Assembly (NCBI GenBank): GCA_032622095.1
Contig: CP136064.1
Location: 259,327,863-259,391,862, forward strand
Reading direction: 5' to 3'
Length of the DNA stretch: 64,000 bases
Source: Siphonodentalium dalli
Taxonomy: Eukaryota; Mollusca; Scaphopoda; Gadilida; Siphonodentaliidae
Shown: positions 46,701-58,044 of the stretch, in pieces
How the letters are laid out: each line of letters begins with the position of its first letter
Numbering within the stretch: position 1 is the stretch's first letter
Position numbers and translations under genes: made by a program
Notes under the pieces: generated by a model
The model's input: the letters and a program-made list of their open reading frames with translations, nothing else
What the model was told of the DNA's origin: nothing
The model's database searches: none

Positions 46701-47044
46701 AGTTGCAAACACTCTTGTCTTAACTTATAAATCCATTGATTTGAGCCGCCAACTTATTCCTAACAATAGCAATTAACAGCTAATTGGCGACTCGGCGGCT
46801 GGCTCGGCTGATTCCAACTACAACTTTTAGTGTGCTGGAGAACGAAAAATGTCGATAAAAGTTGAAATATAAGACTTACAAATTATCTTTTTAGTTTTTT
46901 TATTTGTAATTGGCATAACTTACCACAAACCAAAATTCATCACTATTGGAATTATATTAACGACAATAAACGAAATTGAAAATCCCAACTACACATTTTA
47001 CTGGGCTCGGGCTCGGACTCGGACTACAACTATTAGTGTGTCCC
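43721..47044. mobile_element. 3.3-kb palindromic (foldback) element, family H
   Basis: Termini GGGACACACTAATAGTTGTA and complement. A perfect 8-bp duplication TAAAAATT lies at 43713-43720 and 47045-47052. Inverted homology runs almost to the centre (arms about 1.3-1.5 kb, loop roughly 44900-45290), with matched internal phrases AGCTAATTAGCTG / GTGTGCTGG and CAAATTGTGAAGG / its complement. The right arm is interrupted by a poly(A) retroposon. No transposase frame. The 8-bp duplication points to a hAT or similar transposase. Confidence 0.85.
45551..45747 (+). mobile_element. Poly(A) retroposon inserted in one arm
   Basis: The opposite arm is continuous where this ~200-bp segment interrupts the right arm between AGTGTCAGAGGCAAA and TTGGCTAAGTCCATAC. 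The segment ends with AATAAAAATAT and an A-rich tail (45721-45746). It is therefore a reverse-transcribed insert of unknown source, perhaps a SINE or mRNA 3' end. Confidence 0.65.
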
Positions 47045-47054
47045 TAAAAATTCA

Positions 47055-47066
47055 CGCATGCGCATT
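47055..47066. promoter_or_regulatory. NRF-1-like palindrome, candidate AP2S1 promoter
   Basis: CGCATGCGCAT sits about 35-45 bp upstream of the candidate initiator ATG. NRF-1 sites (consensus GCGCATGCGC) are common at TATA-less housekeeping promoters. The family H element ends only about ten bases before it. Binding is inferred from the motif alone. Confidence 0.4.
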
Positions 47067-47099
47067 AAAAGAAACTAGTTGGGAGGCGAAATTGTGAAA

Positions 47100-47102
47100 A
47101 TG
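47100..47102 (+). CDS. AP2S1: Candidate AP2S1 exon 1 (initiator Met only)
   Basis: ATG followed directly by GTATGC, a usable donor, in phase with exon 2, which starts at codon 2. The AP-2 sigma gene is known to place only the start codon in exon 1 in vertebrates. Intron 1 would be 5.8 kb. Other ATG-GT sites exist (for example 51607-51609), so this is a best guess based on the upstream NRF-1-like motif. Confidence 0.35.
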
Positions 47103-48439
47103 GTATGCGGTTTTACTTCTTTTCCGAATAGTGGAATAGTCTCAGCTCTTAATTTAATTACAGATTTGTTAAACCCACTATACAGTCCTAGGTGTCACCT
47201 TACGTTATGTTACATTCTGTGGTAATTGGACGCAGGCTCGCGCCTCTGTCCAGATCAGAAAATTCTTCTACACTACAGACTACACTACAGACAGTACAGT
47301 ACAGTACAGTATCCCCCCCCCCCTCCCCCTGAATCCTGAATACCAGTTAATTTTGGGGGGTGAATCCTGAATAGTGAATACGAATTAATTTTGGGGGGTG
47401 AATCCTGAATACATGTTAAGAAATAATACATAGAAGTTACATAGACACATTATGTAATTTATGATGCCTGTCGCGTTGTGACTGTGAGGCCGTTATGATA
47501 CCATTAATTTAAATTAATGATACTTTATGATCAGGGACGTGGCTAGAGGGTTTCCGTTGGGAAATTCCAACTGCACCCCCCCCCCCCCCTCCTTGAGTCA
47601 GAATCAGACCGAACACAAGTTTTGCATAATTCCATTTGCAACCCCCCCCCCCCACCCCCCTTGCACCTCAGTGTTTAGTCCTAATATCCTATATCTTCAT
47701 AAACCATGGTTCTATATTCCCGGTATGAGAAAATTCAGATATTTTAACCTGAAACATTGCATAAATCCTGACATCTAGTGGTCTAACTCCATACAAATGC
47801 ACACGGCTACGGGCAAGAGACCACGACACACCAAGCTGACCATCGTTGTTCGGCCGGTGTGAGAAAATTTTGAAATTTGAACAAGAAAATCGCAAATCCT
47901 AGCATCCAGACTGGCCTCAACTAAAGCTTTCCTATAGTGTTGGAAATTTCAAACCTCATACTCCCCCCTCAGGTTGGAAAATTCTCCAACTGATGACCAC
48001 AAGTTTGACCAAATGTAGTAAAATATTGTTAAACTTATTAGCATTTTGTCCATGGTTCGGCCCGGTGTGCGAAAATTTTGTAATCTGAACAAGAAAATCG
48101 CAAAATCTTAGCATCTAGACTGGCGTCAAGCATTTTTAGCATGTTTATGATGGCATAGTGGTCGAATATGCCCAAGAAGCTATTCTACCCACCCATTCAT
48201 ACAGATAACTAGCACAAAATATTACTTTGCGCCATCAAAACCTGCGTCCAAGATGTTTTGCTTGAACCCGAATACCAGTTAATTCGGGGGTATGAATCCC
48301 CCGTACAGCTTCAAAACACCCTGAATCCCGCATACCGAAAAGGGGGGGGGGGGGTGATACCCTCCTACAGCCTACACTGGCTACAGTACAGTCCAGACAC
48401 AGGTCTTCTTCTTCTTCACATTACAGCTCTCTGTCATTT
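47103..48439. repeat. Presumed intron 1 start: homopolymers and ~205-bp degenerate repeats
   Basis: C-rich tracts lie at about 47311-47323, 47576-47590 and 47643-47660, and a G tract at 48341-48353. GAATCCTGAATA/TTAATTTTGGGGGGTG repeats occur at 47326-47415. About three diverged units carry a GGTGTGAGAAAATTTTG phrase (47716, 47856, 48063) followed by AGCATCTAGACTGG. No coding exon recognised. Confidence 0.55.
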
Positions 48440-48800
48440 ACTGACAATTATGAGCCGGTCCAGGTGCTACCACGGCCGAGTAACTTTATAACCCTGTGGT
48501 GACTCCAGTAGCGTTCTTTAACGTGCACACACCGAGGCGTGTACACGGGTCAGCCATTAATGTCCGCACCCGATCGGACAGCGTACTGCACCACAACAAC
48601 ATACCTGGACAAATGTTGTAATGGGGGAAGTCGGCACTTTTGCATTCGGATCTTCATTCAGTGATCTCAAATGAGACTTTTCAGCCTTACAAACATGGTA
48701 TCTGACCGAGTTCTGATTTTTGTCAGAATACCCTGACCAGGTTGCGATCCCCGGTCCGCTAGCACGAGAGACCAGTACGCTACCTCTCGGCTACCGACTT
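48440..48800 (-). mobile_element. tRNA-headed SINE, minus strand
   Basis: Complement carries GTCGGTAGCCGAGAGGTAGC and GGGGATCGCAACCTGG (B-box-like) at the 48800 side, then the shared body, ending in GTTACTCGGCCGTGG at the 48470 side. Near full length. Confidence 0.75.
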
Positions 48801-48805
48801 CCCTT

Positions 48806-49791
48806 GGGCACACATCCAAAACGGTCTACGTAGCTCGTTTTGTCTACTGTAGCCCGATTGAGCTACGTTTTTAATGTGATTTACACGCCTCCTGCGATTA
48901 TCGCCATACCACGAAAAAAGCGCATTTCGAATTTTCGTTCATTAGTTGTGTATCACTATGATGACTATCAGTATCACGTCTACAAAGAAGCAAAAAACTC
49001 AACGACTCACCACGGCTTTAATACATTTTGAGCGATTCAAAATCAATTTGTTGTGGTCAATTTACCATGAAAAACGGTAAGAAATGATCATCAAAATCTC
49101 TTGATCGAAATATAAATCTTCATCAAATCTGAGATAGTTCCGGTCGCAATTATGTTCGCAAACATCCGTGTGCAGGCGATAATCTGATTGGTTGCATTTA
49201 GCCGGGGATTAATGGTACGTTCTTAATGGGATTTCAGTGTAACATCTATCTGTTGGAATGTACAGAACGACAAATGGACAACCATATTTGTATAACTGTA
49301 ATGTTACGCGAGGTGCTTCCAAATTTCAAAGAAGAGTTGTGAATCGTGTTTCCGTAGTTATCTTCTCTGAATGGCGGTCGCCAAACATTTAACAAATAGT
49401 CGTCTCCAAGTGAAGCTGTTCGCTTTATCCAATCAGTTGAGCCACATAAACCGAACGTTCTTGACCTTCAAAAATAAATATCCTGCAAAAACAAATGGAT
49501 TGTTCCCTAGTTTTTATGGCAAAATCTGATATTTTTGGGAAAGTCACTACCAAACGCTAACAGGTCTTAATTAAAACATCGTTAATTGCGCCTAAGCCGT
49601 GGTGAGTCGTTGAGTTTTTTACTTCTTTGTAGACGCAATAGTGGTACACAACTAATGAACGAAAATTCGAAATGTGCTTTTCTCGTGATATGGCGGTAAT
49701 CGATGGAAGTGTGTAAATCACATTAAAAACGTAGCTCAATCGGGCTACAGTAGACAAAACGAGCTACGTAGACCGTTTTGGATGTGTGCCC
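48806..49791. mobile_element. Family J inverted-repeat element, 986 bp
   Basis: GGGCACACATCCAAAACGG and complement at the ends. Terminal inverted repeats run about 200 bp (GAGCTACGTTTTTAATGTG, TAGTTGTGTA, AAAAACTCAACGACTCACC). A duplication is not obvious. Part of its interior recurs at 41825-42115. Confidence 0.8.
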
Positions 49792-49867
49792 GAGCTGAGA
49801 CAGTACAGTACTGAGTACAGGCCTCTTCATACATCATAAAATTCATTACATGACAGCTCACTGTTAT

Positions 49868-50160
49868 TTACTGACAATTATGAGCCGGTCCAGGTGCTAC
49901 CGTACCACGGCCGAGTAACTTTATTACCCTGTGCCTATGGTGACTCCAGTAGTCATTAATGTCCGCACAAGATCGGACAGCGTACTGCACCGACTTTAAC
50001 AATTTAACATACCTGGACAAATGTTGTAATGGGGGAAGTCAGCATTTTTGCATTTAGATCTTTATTCAGTGATCTCGAATGAGACTTTTCGGACTGACAA
50101 ACTTGGTATCTGATTTTTGTCAGAATACCTTGACCAGGTTGCGATCCCTGGTCAGCTGAA
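49868..50160 (-). mobile_element. SINE body, minus strand
   Basis: Complement of the SINE body (GACATTAATG, ACATTTGTCCAGG, AAGTCTCATTCGAGATCA), ending in GGGATCGCAACCTGG. The tRNA-like A-box region is absent. Confidence 0.7.
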
Positions 50161-50333
50161 ATATGTTCCGAGAGTGAGACACGTTTAGGCCGAAAGGTAA
50201 TATCTGGAAACAATACCATCCGATGGCGATTGAATGGCAGCTGACTGTCTTTGCCAATATTTGGCATCCAACTTAGAGAATAAGGTAGCTCCTCTGAATC
50301 ATCATAAATATGAAACTGTTTATGATGATGTTA

Positions 50334-50979
50334 GTGTCGGAGCACACGATCCCGATTGTCACCGATTAATCCGGCTGTCGCATAAGTCGGGGACATGTGC
50401 GCCTAACTTTGGAGCAGTTTTTGTCGGATCCGATTTAATAGGACCGATCAAACTGCATTTGATTTCATCAGGAAAATCCGGCTCATGACGATGGCAACGT
50501 GCGTGTTTTGCTTGTCACATGACCAGAACCTCATTCAAAATGTCGGTATAATTAGCGCCGACCGCTATTCGAAATTAAATAAAGAATTCTGATCGATCGA
50601 CAAGGAACAACGGCTGGTAGACATGTGGGTAGAAAATGAGTGCCTGTATAATAATCGCATCAAGAGGGTGGCAGCTGTGGAAAGGGCTATTACGCCAATT
50701 TACGGCTATTGCTCATGACCTCAATATAATATATTTATTTAGTTTAATAATATTATTAATTAAATAAATATTACTAGTCTTTAGAAATACATATTAATAT
50801 AAATCACCATGACTAGTTATAGTAACTGGCTAGATAGGCTGACCATACCAGTTGGCTGTAAACTACAGTGACCGTAGCATGCATATGACCAGTGTGAAAA
50901 TCCGACTCGTGTGCGTTGACCCCCCAATTTTATCGGGCCTAATTTAACCGGGCACAATCGGGATCGTGTGCGCCGACAC
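50334..50979. mobile_element. Harbinger-like MITE, 646 bp
   Basis: Termini GTGTCGGAGCACACGATCCC and the complement of GTGTCGGCGCACACGATCCC. TTA flanks both ends (50331-50333, 50980-50982), matching the 3-bp duplication of PIF/Harbinger elements. No coding sequence. Confidence 0.7.
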
Positions 50980-50982
50980 TTA

Positions 50983-52938
50983 ATCAAGCGTGTGCTTTGG
51001 TAATGATTATAATTTCATTTTGCAATCAAACGTCAGTGCAGTTCAGCAGAAATGCATGGCAGTTCAGTTCAGCAGAAACGCATGTTCCTACAATTGTATT
51101 ACACCTAATTTTGGCCCAAAATTCCAACTGGTGTGTCAGGACCTGAAATCTTCAAATCTTTTTTACCCCAAAATTGGAAATCTAATTCAAAAACCCAAAT
51201 TGATTTTGTTATGGGAGGGACATACTAGTAAGAATCAAATTTATGGTATGATCATCTACTAATTGATTAGGTGATACAGCTTAATGGGTAACAAAAGGCA
51301 CACTGAATCTATCGGTTAATTCTTCAAGCATCGGTATTCTGTGATGTGAACATTTCAGAGCTGTGTTCAAATGTCTCTGGGTCCAAACAGATGTGTAGAG
51401 ATCCATGGTGTTTCTTAGAATATCAGGCCTGGAAATCTCAAGTTGGGCTGCCCGCCTAGAATTTTCCAAAGCGGGCTTTTTATAGCCCGCCTCGTCTATG
51501 ATAGGACATTTATTATTTAGTTATTTTATTGTGTTTAATGAATAAAATACTGCCTCTAAATCATAATTATATTGTACAGTGTGCGCATGCATGACCTCGG
51601 CAACTGATGGTAATGTCAAATGGGCATTATGGCAGAATCATTAAATTTCGGAATGAACTGTTTCCTAAATCAGATCTTTTGATCGATTCTCACACATTTT
51701 AAGAACAAAATAAATTATTTCTCTTCATAAGATTGAGCTTACAATATATTTCACTGGATAAAATGAACACATGTTTGTGGATAGTGAGAACCAAATGTCA
51801 CTGTCTCAATTGAGTTCAACCTTTCGTTCTGTTTCCAGTTCCTATCCGTGAAAATTTTATTTAGCTGGTAGTCGTCGTTCATTTTCTCGCTTCAATTGAC
51901 AATCTTTTAATATAATGAGCTAATGTCTCCAAGTATTCTTGTTTACACTGTTATTCAATTATTAAAGTTGAGAAACTATTCTCTATGTCCCCAATTGCAA
52001 ACACCCAGTATATCTATAGAGAGCGAATTGACCGCTGGAAGCAGCAATCTGCAATCGGTGATGGAATATGGATTACTTTGAGAAATTAAGCAGTCGTTGT
52101 AAAGTGTAAATATACTGGATTTAATATTGTTCTTGATTGTGTAGTTTATGTAAGATTACACAACATGGAGAATGCTTTAAACATGGACAAACTCACCCAA
52201 TTTTGTTGCATTGGTTGGACACTGACTGACAAATTGTTGAGTACAAACACTCTTACATTTTGTTTGTAGTTCATATAAATTATCATAACATATAAAACAT
52301 AGTTAAATATTCACCATACCATAATTACTGTGGGGGATTTGACATTCACAATTCTGGACATTGTGTTTCCACATATAAAAATTAATTTAGATGGGGTTAA
52401 ACAACATCAAAAATAGACAAACTAACGGCAGTAGTAACTCAGATAAAATAAATCATAACTTTAAAAGTTGAGGAAGGCTTTTGCCATCCTAGGAAAATCT
52501 AGGAGGGCTATTAATAGCCCTCCTGGATTTTCTAGACAGCCAGCCCTGGAATATGGTAAACTGGAGACCCAATCCGTTGGTTCAGTCACTTCAGTGACTG
52601 TAAGCAGAACAAAACCCCCCTTAAAGATTGTAGAATAGTCTGCAGGAATACTATCGGGTGAGTTTTTTTCCAAAACAAAACAACCAGCCCAACCTCATTT
52701 GATCTTCATGAGTGAAAGCTTATTATGGCTATTGCACTTAAGCGCAATTGGGTAGAGATTTAACTAAATTGCACAGTTGAATTGTGCTTAAGCGCAATTG
52801 TGTCATGCATAACTCCAGTTATTGATAAATGTGAAAAAGACCTCCCATAGAAAACCAGGTTCTATTAAACATTGAAAGAGTACTTAAGATATCTAATAGA
52901 GCTGTGATTGGAAGTAATTTACATAAATTCTTTTTCAG
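50983..52938. other. Presumed rest of AP2S1 intron 1
   Basis: No exon or known repeat recognised apart from the AAGCGCAATT palindrome pair at 52735-52802. A duplicated phrase about 51405-51480 / 52500-52560 (CCCGCCT, GCCCTCCTGG) is weak. The intron ends TTTTTCAG at 52938. Confidence 0.45.
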
Positions 52939-53088
52939 ATTAGATTCATTCTCATCCAGAACCGAGCTGGGAAAACACGTTTGGCTAAATGGTACATGCA
53001 TTTCGATGATGATGAAAAACAGAAGTTAATTGAAGAAGTCCATGCTGTTGTTACAGTCAGAGATGCAAAACATACCAATTTTGTTGAG
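52939..53088 (+). CDS. AP2S1: AP2S1 exon 2
   Basis: 50 codons, starting ATT AGA TTC after TTTTTCAG and ending GTT GAG before GTTTGT. Encodes residues 2-51, including Arg15. Confidence 0.97.
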
Positions 53089-56000
53089 GTTTGTCAGATC
53101 ACTGAAGCATCATTTCTTATCTTTCTATCATATTAAGAAATTAAATGTTTAGTTTGGTTTACAAGTCAGAAAAAATTAGGGTCAGTACGTAGGCTTAAGA
53201 TTTTATTGTTTTTTTTTATATTTTGACAATTTTCTGGACTGATGCTGTATATTCTGGCCAGACGGAGGCGATCACAAAGAAATCCCTAAATAGCCCGGAC
53301 GAAGTCAGGCAAAACAGTTGGTTGTTGTATAAATTGGACATAATAAACATAACTCTTTGACAGAAAACAACCCCTTCTGATCAGTCCTTTGATTTTGAGA
53401 CATACAATTGCTCTTTTGCACCATTGCTCACCTGGAATCTGCATGCTCCACAATCTTGGTTAAGTTTACTCAATGATTAAATAATAAAATACAGTAAGGG
53501 TTGGTATAACAATGATCATCGTAGAAGTCATAAAGGTTTATACACTGGATTTTGTTTTTAACCCGTAATAATCGATGCATGCTGTTCAATGCGATCATCA
53601 ATGCAATCAAAGAAACAACATTATCAAAACAATCAATTATATTACATCATTGCTGAATACTCTTAAGCACGTGGTGGCAGATTCTGAGACACAATGAAAC
53701 AGACAACAGTCCCTATGAAACAGGAAAGAGTAAACGGTACCAAATTGCCATAATGTGTTAATCAGTATCAAAGCGATTCCACTTGGGATTCGGCCAGGGA
53801 ATATAATCCCTTACTTGGCAGTGTATAAAATGATCCCAGGAAGGGACTTTTTGTTGAAGTAAACCAACAATGAACACTTTTATTTTGTTGGAAGTTACCA
53901 CGTCCCTGCCCTTTTGCACACCCCTCCCCAAAATTATGTGTACATGTACATGTGGCCCATGCAGGGACATGACTCGAGTGGTTCCATTGTTTGTGTCCAC
54001 CTTAATATTTCTATCTGCTCACCACCTTAAACCAGCTAGAACGAACTCCCAGATAGGCCCATGCAAATTCCATTCACTCACGTGCATCACCCTCCCCCAT
54101 CGCTCACATGGACGGTCCTTGAACATTTAAAACAAAATATATTTTGTTTCCGGACCCCTATTTCTCTGCTTGAGTTGGAACTTTTTCAAGTTTTAAAAAT
54201 TTCTTATCTGACACGACCATCCCCCACCCCCTCATTGTTAGTTATTAACAATAATAACCATTTGATTTTTAGAGTTATCCATCTTACACCCGCAATTTGT
54301 CTGTTTGACCACGAGGCAGACTAAATTACTGGCCCAAAATCTCGAGAAATTAACAAACTTCAAAAATTTATATCTGATCACTCTGAGCTTTGATGTCTGG
54401 GTTCCTCGACTCGAATCAAATATTTTTACCCCCGAAGCCAAAGAAATAGTAATTTAGGGGTGCTTAATCGGATTAAGTACCTTTAAAATACTATAATTCA
54501 TCACCATTTCAAACATCTGTGGCTCAGAATAGAAAACAGCTGAAATCATAGAAAGATTCCCTCCGTTTTGGCTCCCAGAATGCAATAGAATTCAAACAAA
54601 AGATGAATAACACTTATGCATAATCAAGGTGCCCAATATTCACCATCTGGGAACTTAAATCTGAGTCTAGGTCTCCCATAGCAGATGAGGCTTTGTGGGG
54701 TAGCATTGCTAAATTCACCCTCTGTGGAACTCATTCCACAAATGACTGGCACCACATTCTTAGGGTTGTTAGAGTAGACTTGATTATGGTTGTAATATAC
54801 ATGCAGCAGACTACCAGATGAAAATACCTTCAGATTTGTTATAATTTTTGTTTCCAGTTTCGAAACTTCAAGATTGTTTACAGACGGTATGCTGGCTTAT
54901 ACTTCTGTATATGTGTGGATGTTAGCGACAACAACTTAGCATATCTAGAGGCCATACACAACTTTGTTGAAGTACTTAATGAGTATTTCCACAATGTATG
55001 TGAATTAGACTTGGTGTTCAATTTCTACAAGGTAAGCAAAAGTATTGTTTCTTGTGTTGTTACAATAAGTGATAACTTCTACAGCAGATATCCAATGGGA
55101 TGATAAATTATGTAGTGGTTAGCGATTCCAGAATGCGAAAATTTCTGTTAATACAAGTGATTATAGGCTCTTGCGAGCGGCGTGAAATTTGCATTGTCAG
55201 CATCCAAACATGAATTTAGATTATTGTTGATTAGGCCAATATAAAAAAATAGCTTGATTTACATCCCTCCCGATCCTATTTAATCAAATTAAATCCCAAA
55301 TGACCCCTTAATTAAGTCTATTTTGTACAAATTGGACAAGCCTAAATCACCTGGTATTATATAGGATAGGATACTGCTTCAATATCTAGAACTGTCCATG
55401 ACCATTTATGTTAGGAAGAATAAAAAAATTTAAATAAAATTTGCCCTCTCGTCCAATTTTTCTGAAAAAGTTGGATGTAAATCTAGCAATTTATTTACAT
55501 TAGCTTTACGTCATATTCTAGGCCTCTTGTTTTGTTTTATTTATTGTGTAAATGTGCCAACCATGTAGGGCCATGATGATGTTGTAGCTTGTAGAAAACT
55601 AAATTTCACATTGTTATACCCTTGTTTAATTGCCCAAATTTTAATCAATTTGATACTATCAACAAAAATGTCTATGGAATAGTTATTTTTCATATCTCCT
55701 GTATTTTCCTGTATTTCACAAAAATAAAGGCTTAGGTACCAGTATGTAAGGTAAAAAAAAGAGAAGAGTTTTGGTTCTCGGGCAATTTTTTTTTCAAGTC
55801 AATGAGGGAGGGAGGGTTTTATTTTTATTTTTAAATTTTTTTCTCCGCATAGTAAGCATGGACAAAGATACCTTCCTCTGTCCTGTAATAACCAGAAATG
55901 TAGAGGGAACTGTTATGCATATAAACTCATTTAATCTTATATAAAAATGACATTGTACTACCAATGTATGACTGGGATTACCTAACATTATATAATGCCC

Positions 56001-56554
56001 CTGACATTAACTACTGTTATTGTTGTCTAAAAACTGATACCTCCCCATTCTAATATGTGATCCTGAATTTAGTTCTGTGCCTTTCAATTGTATAAAGTTA
56101 TAATTAGTGTAAGTTAGTTCACAATGACTAATTGTAAGAAGAGCATGAGGGTCAGCTTATCATTTTCTTAATTGTAGTCATCTACTTCATGTTGTAAGCC
56201 TGCAAGTCACTTTTTAACATTACATGTTAGAGCTCATTGCACACTATCATTCAACACATATCTACTATGGACATGTTTATAAAAAAAAATAAAAAAATTG
56301 TAAGTTTTTTTGTTGTAGCATCAGGCATTGCAATAAAAAGGCCTAATGCGGCCCTTTTTATTCAATGCGGCAGGCCTGAGAACCAAAACCTTTTTTTTTT
56401 GGCCTATTATGGTTGTATTCAAAATGTGTAATAAACCATTTATCTATTTTAGGTATATAGTGTTGTTGATGAGATGTTCTTGGCGGGAGAAATCCGAGAA
56501 ACTAGTCAGGCTAAAGTACTCAAACAACTAATGATGTTATCATCTCTCGAATAG
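52939..56554 (+). CDS. AP2S1: AP-2 complex subunit sigma (spliced, residues 2-142)
   Basis: Three exons joined in phase 0 at perfect GT-AG sites encode 141 residues which, with an upstream Met, give the family length of 142. The product is the small sigma-2 subunit of the AP-2 clathrin adaptor. It pairs with alpha at the plasma membrane and binds acidic dileucine sorting signals on cargo during endocytosis. Visible landmarks are the N-terminal [17 protein letters not shown] with Arg15, then [25 protein letters not shown], the cargo-pocket residues Ala63, Val88, Val98 and Leu103, and DEMFLAGEI near the end. Almost every position matches animal AP2S1 by family knowledge, far closer than sigma-1 or sigma-3. 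It is a housekeeping gene. The initiator codon lies on a separate upstream exon that is not certain. Confidence 0.97.
54340..54482. mobile_element. Solo right half of the AGGTACTCAATC MITE
   Basis: ATATCTGATCACTCTGAGC, CGACTCGAATCAAATATTTT and CCAAAGAAATAGTAATTTA match the right half of 28091-28513. Ends GATTAAGTACCT before TTAA at 54483-54486. Confidence 0.8.
54630..54770. mobile_element. Family D internal fragment
   Basis: GTCTCCCATAGCAGATGAGG and AAATTCACCCTCTG are shared with 34170-34200 and other D copies. Ends are decayed. Confidence 0.6.
54858..55031 (+). CDS. AP2S1: AP2S1 exon 3
   Basis: 58 codons (residues 52-109) from TTT CGA AAC to TTC TAC AAG, with acceptor TTTCCAG and donor GTAAGC. 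Contains Ala63, Val88, Val98 and Leu103 of the dileucine pocket. Confidence 0.97.
55032..56452. other. AP2S1 intron 3
   Basis: GTAAGC ... TATTTTAG. T-rich and A-rich patches, no repeats of the main families and no other exon recognised. Confidence 0.9.
56453..56554 (+). CDS. AP2S1: AP2S1 exon 4 with stop
   Basis: 33 codons (residues 110-142) from GTA TAT AGT to GAA, then TAG at 56552-56554. Confidence 0.97.
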   Translation, partial: VYSVVDEMFLAGEIRETSQAKVLKQLMMLSSLE

Positions 56555-57912
56555 ACTACAGTGTTTAGACTAATATTGCTGAGTGAATGCTACATGTTTA
56601 CGACAACAGCCACCTTGTAACTAAGAAAGTGATTGGAGTAATGGGCACTTCACTGGAAGACAACCAGACCAGTCAATTGATAGTCTGAGGCTACTGAAAT
56701 TGTGTCCGATTTGTTGTGTCTGATTTGTTTCTTCATGGGCGTTTGCACTCGTGATTCCATTAACATAAACTTTTATCACCACATTCGTGACATTCCATTA
56801 GAGTTCATACAGTGCTAACCCTGACCTTAAATACCTTGGTGGCAAATGTGATGCCAAAAATAGGTGATTTTGGACTAATTGAAATAACTTGGTGCCAAAT
56901 CCTATTCCACCATATTGAAGAACAAGAAAGATTAACTCAGAACATTGTTCCTATCTATACTGTTTTATATGGTCTAACTTGTAGGTCAATAGAAAAACTC
57001 ATGTTTGTTGAAGAAGTGGCTGTGAGTCCATACTTTATGTGTATTCTAATCAGATTTAAAGCTACACATAGTGTTTGGAAATTGTTTTGTAATTTATATC
57101 CTAATAACTACTATTATGATATAGTCTACTGATTAAAATATTGAATAATGCAGTTTGCCAAACCAGACTTCAATGTTTCGACATAAAACATGTTTTTCTT
57201 TCATATATTATATTCAATGAGCTAACTTTGATATATAGAGGATCTCCAATGAGTTATAAATCAAATTTATCTTTACTCATTTCATAAAATCTTATATCCC
57301 AAAATAACGAGTTGAAGATCTTGTATATCACATGAAAAAAAAACTACAGTTTTATGTCTCTATAACAATTCAAAATTTTTAAAAGAAGCTGAAAAATGCA
57401 TGTTAAATGCATACATGCTTAGCATTGGCTGAGACGCTTCACAACCATATATAAAATATTGCGTGCTCTGCCTTGCGATATAACATATAGTCCCCCAATT
57501 TGCCTCTTTTATTTTGTACCTATTTTCGTTAGTGCAACGAAGTTGGACAAAAATTGAACTTTAATGAACAAAACAATCATTTTGCAATGTCTAGTATTGG
57601 TGTCAAGTGTGGCTTTTCTAAATAGTATTAATCTGCATGGTAATTTACTTGGCGAGATGCCAAGTATCCCGAGAAGCACGGGGCTGTTACTCACTAGTGA
57701 GAGATAAGAAAATATCTAATGGATTTTTCAATGATATAGGGGTTTCATGTGATAGAGCTTTATTAGAGAGGTTCCTCATTCCAATTGTAATGTGTTTGTT
57801 TACATCAGTAGACTAATAGCTTGATCATAATGTGTAGCTTTAGAACTGGTTCATAGATATTATCAAGATGTTAATGTTAGATAGCAAATTCTACTGGGTC
57901 GATTAATAGATA
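56555..57912. other. AP2S1 3' region
   Basis: Presumed 3' untranslated region and flank. ATTAAA at 57132-57137 is a possible polyadenylation signal, and AATAAA also occurs far downstream near 58360-58385. The open frames here have no recognised domain. Confidence 0.4.
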
Positions 57913-58042
57913 CAGTAATTCCCAAAGTAATTGACCACTTAACCACAGAAGAATTATGGGTAATTTTTAAGGATTTAGTCGGAAATATGGCTTGTTGCCA
58001 TTTATGCTGTGGTTAAGTGGTCAATTACTTTGGGCATTATTG
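57913..58042. mobile_element. Tc1/mariner-like foldback MITE, family M, 130 bp
   Basis: CAGTAATTCCCAAAGTAATT and the near-complement ending ATTATTG lie between TA dinucleotides (57911-57912, 58043-58044). Internal ACCACAGAAGAATTATGGG is shared with 20397-20611. One half is shortened. Confidence 0.8.
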
Positions 58043-58044
58043 TA

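Larger units (their letters stand above)
53089..54857. other. AP2S1 intron 2
   Basis: GTTTGT ... TTTCCAG. Holds the solo right half of the AGGTACTC MITE (54340-54482) and a family D internal fragment (54630-54770). No other exon seen. Confidence 0.9.

Noticed and set aside
56812-57132. 106-codon open frame after AP2S1
   Set aside because: Lies in the presumed 3' region, no recognised motif and unbiased composition.
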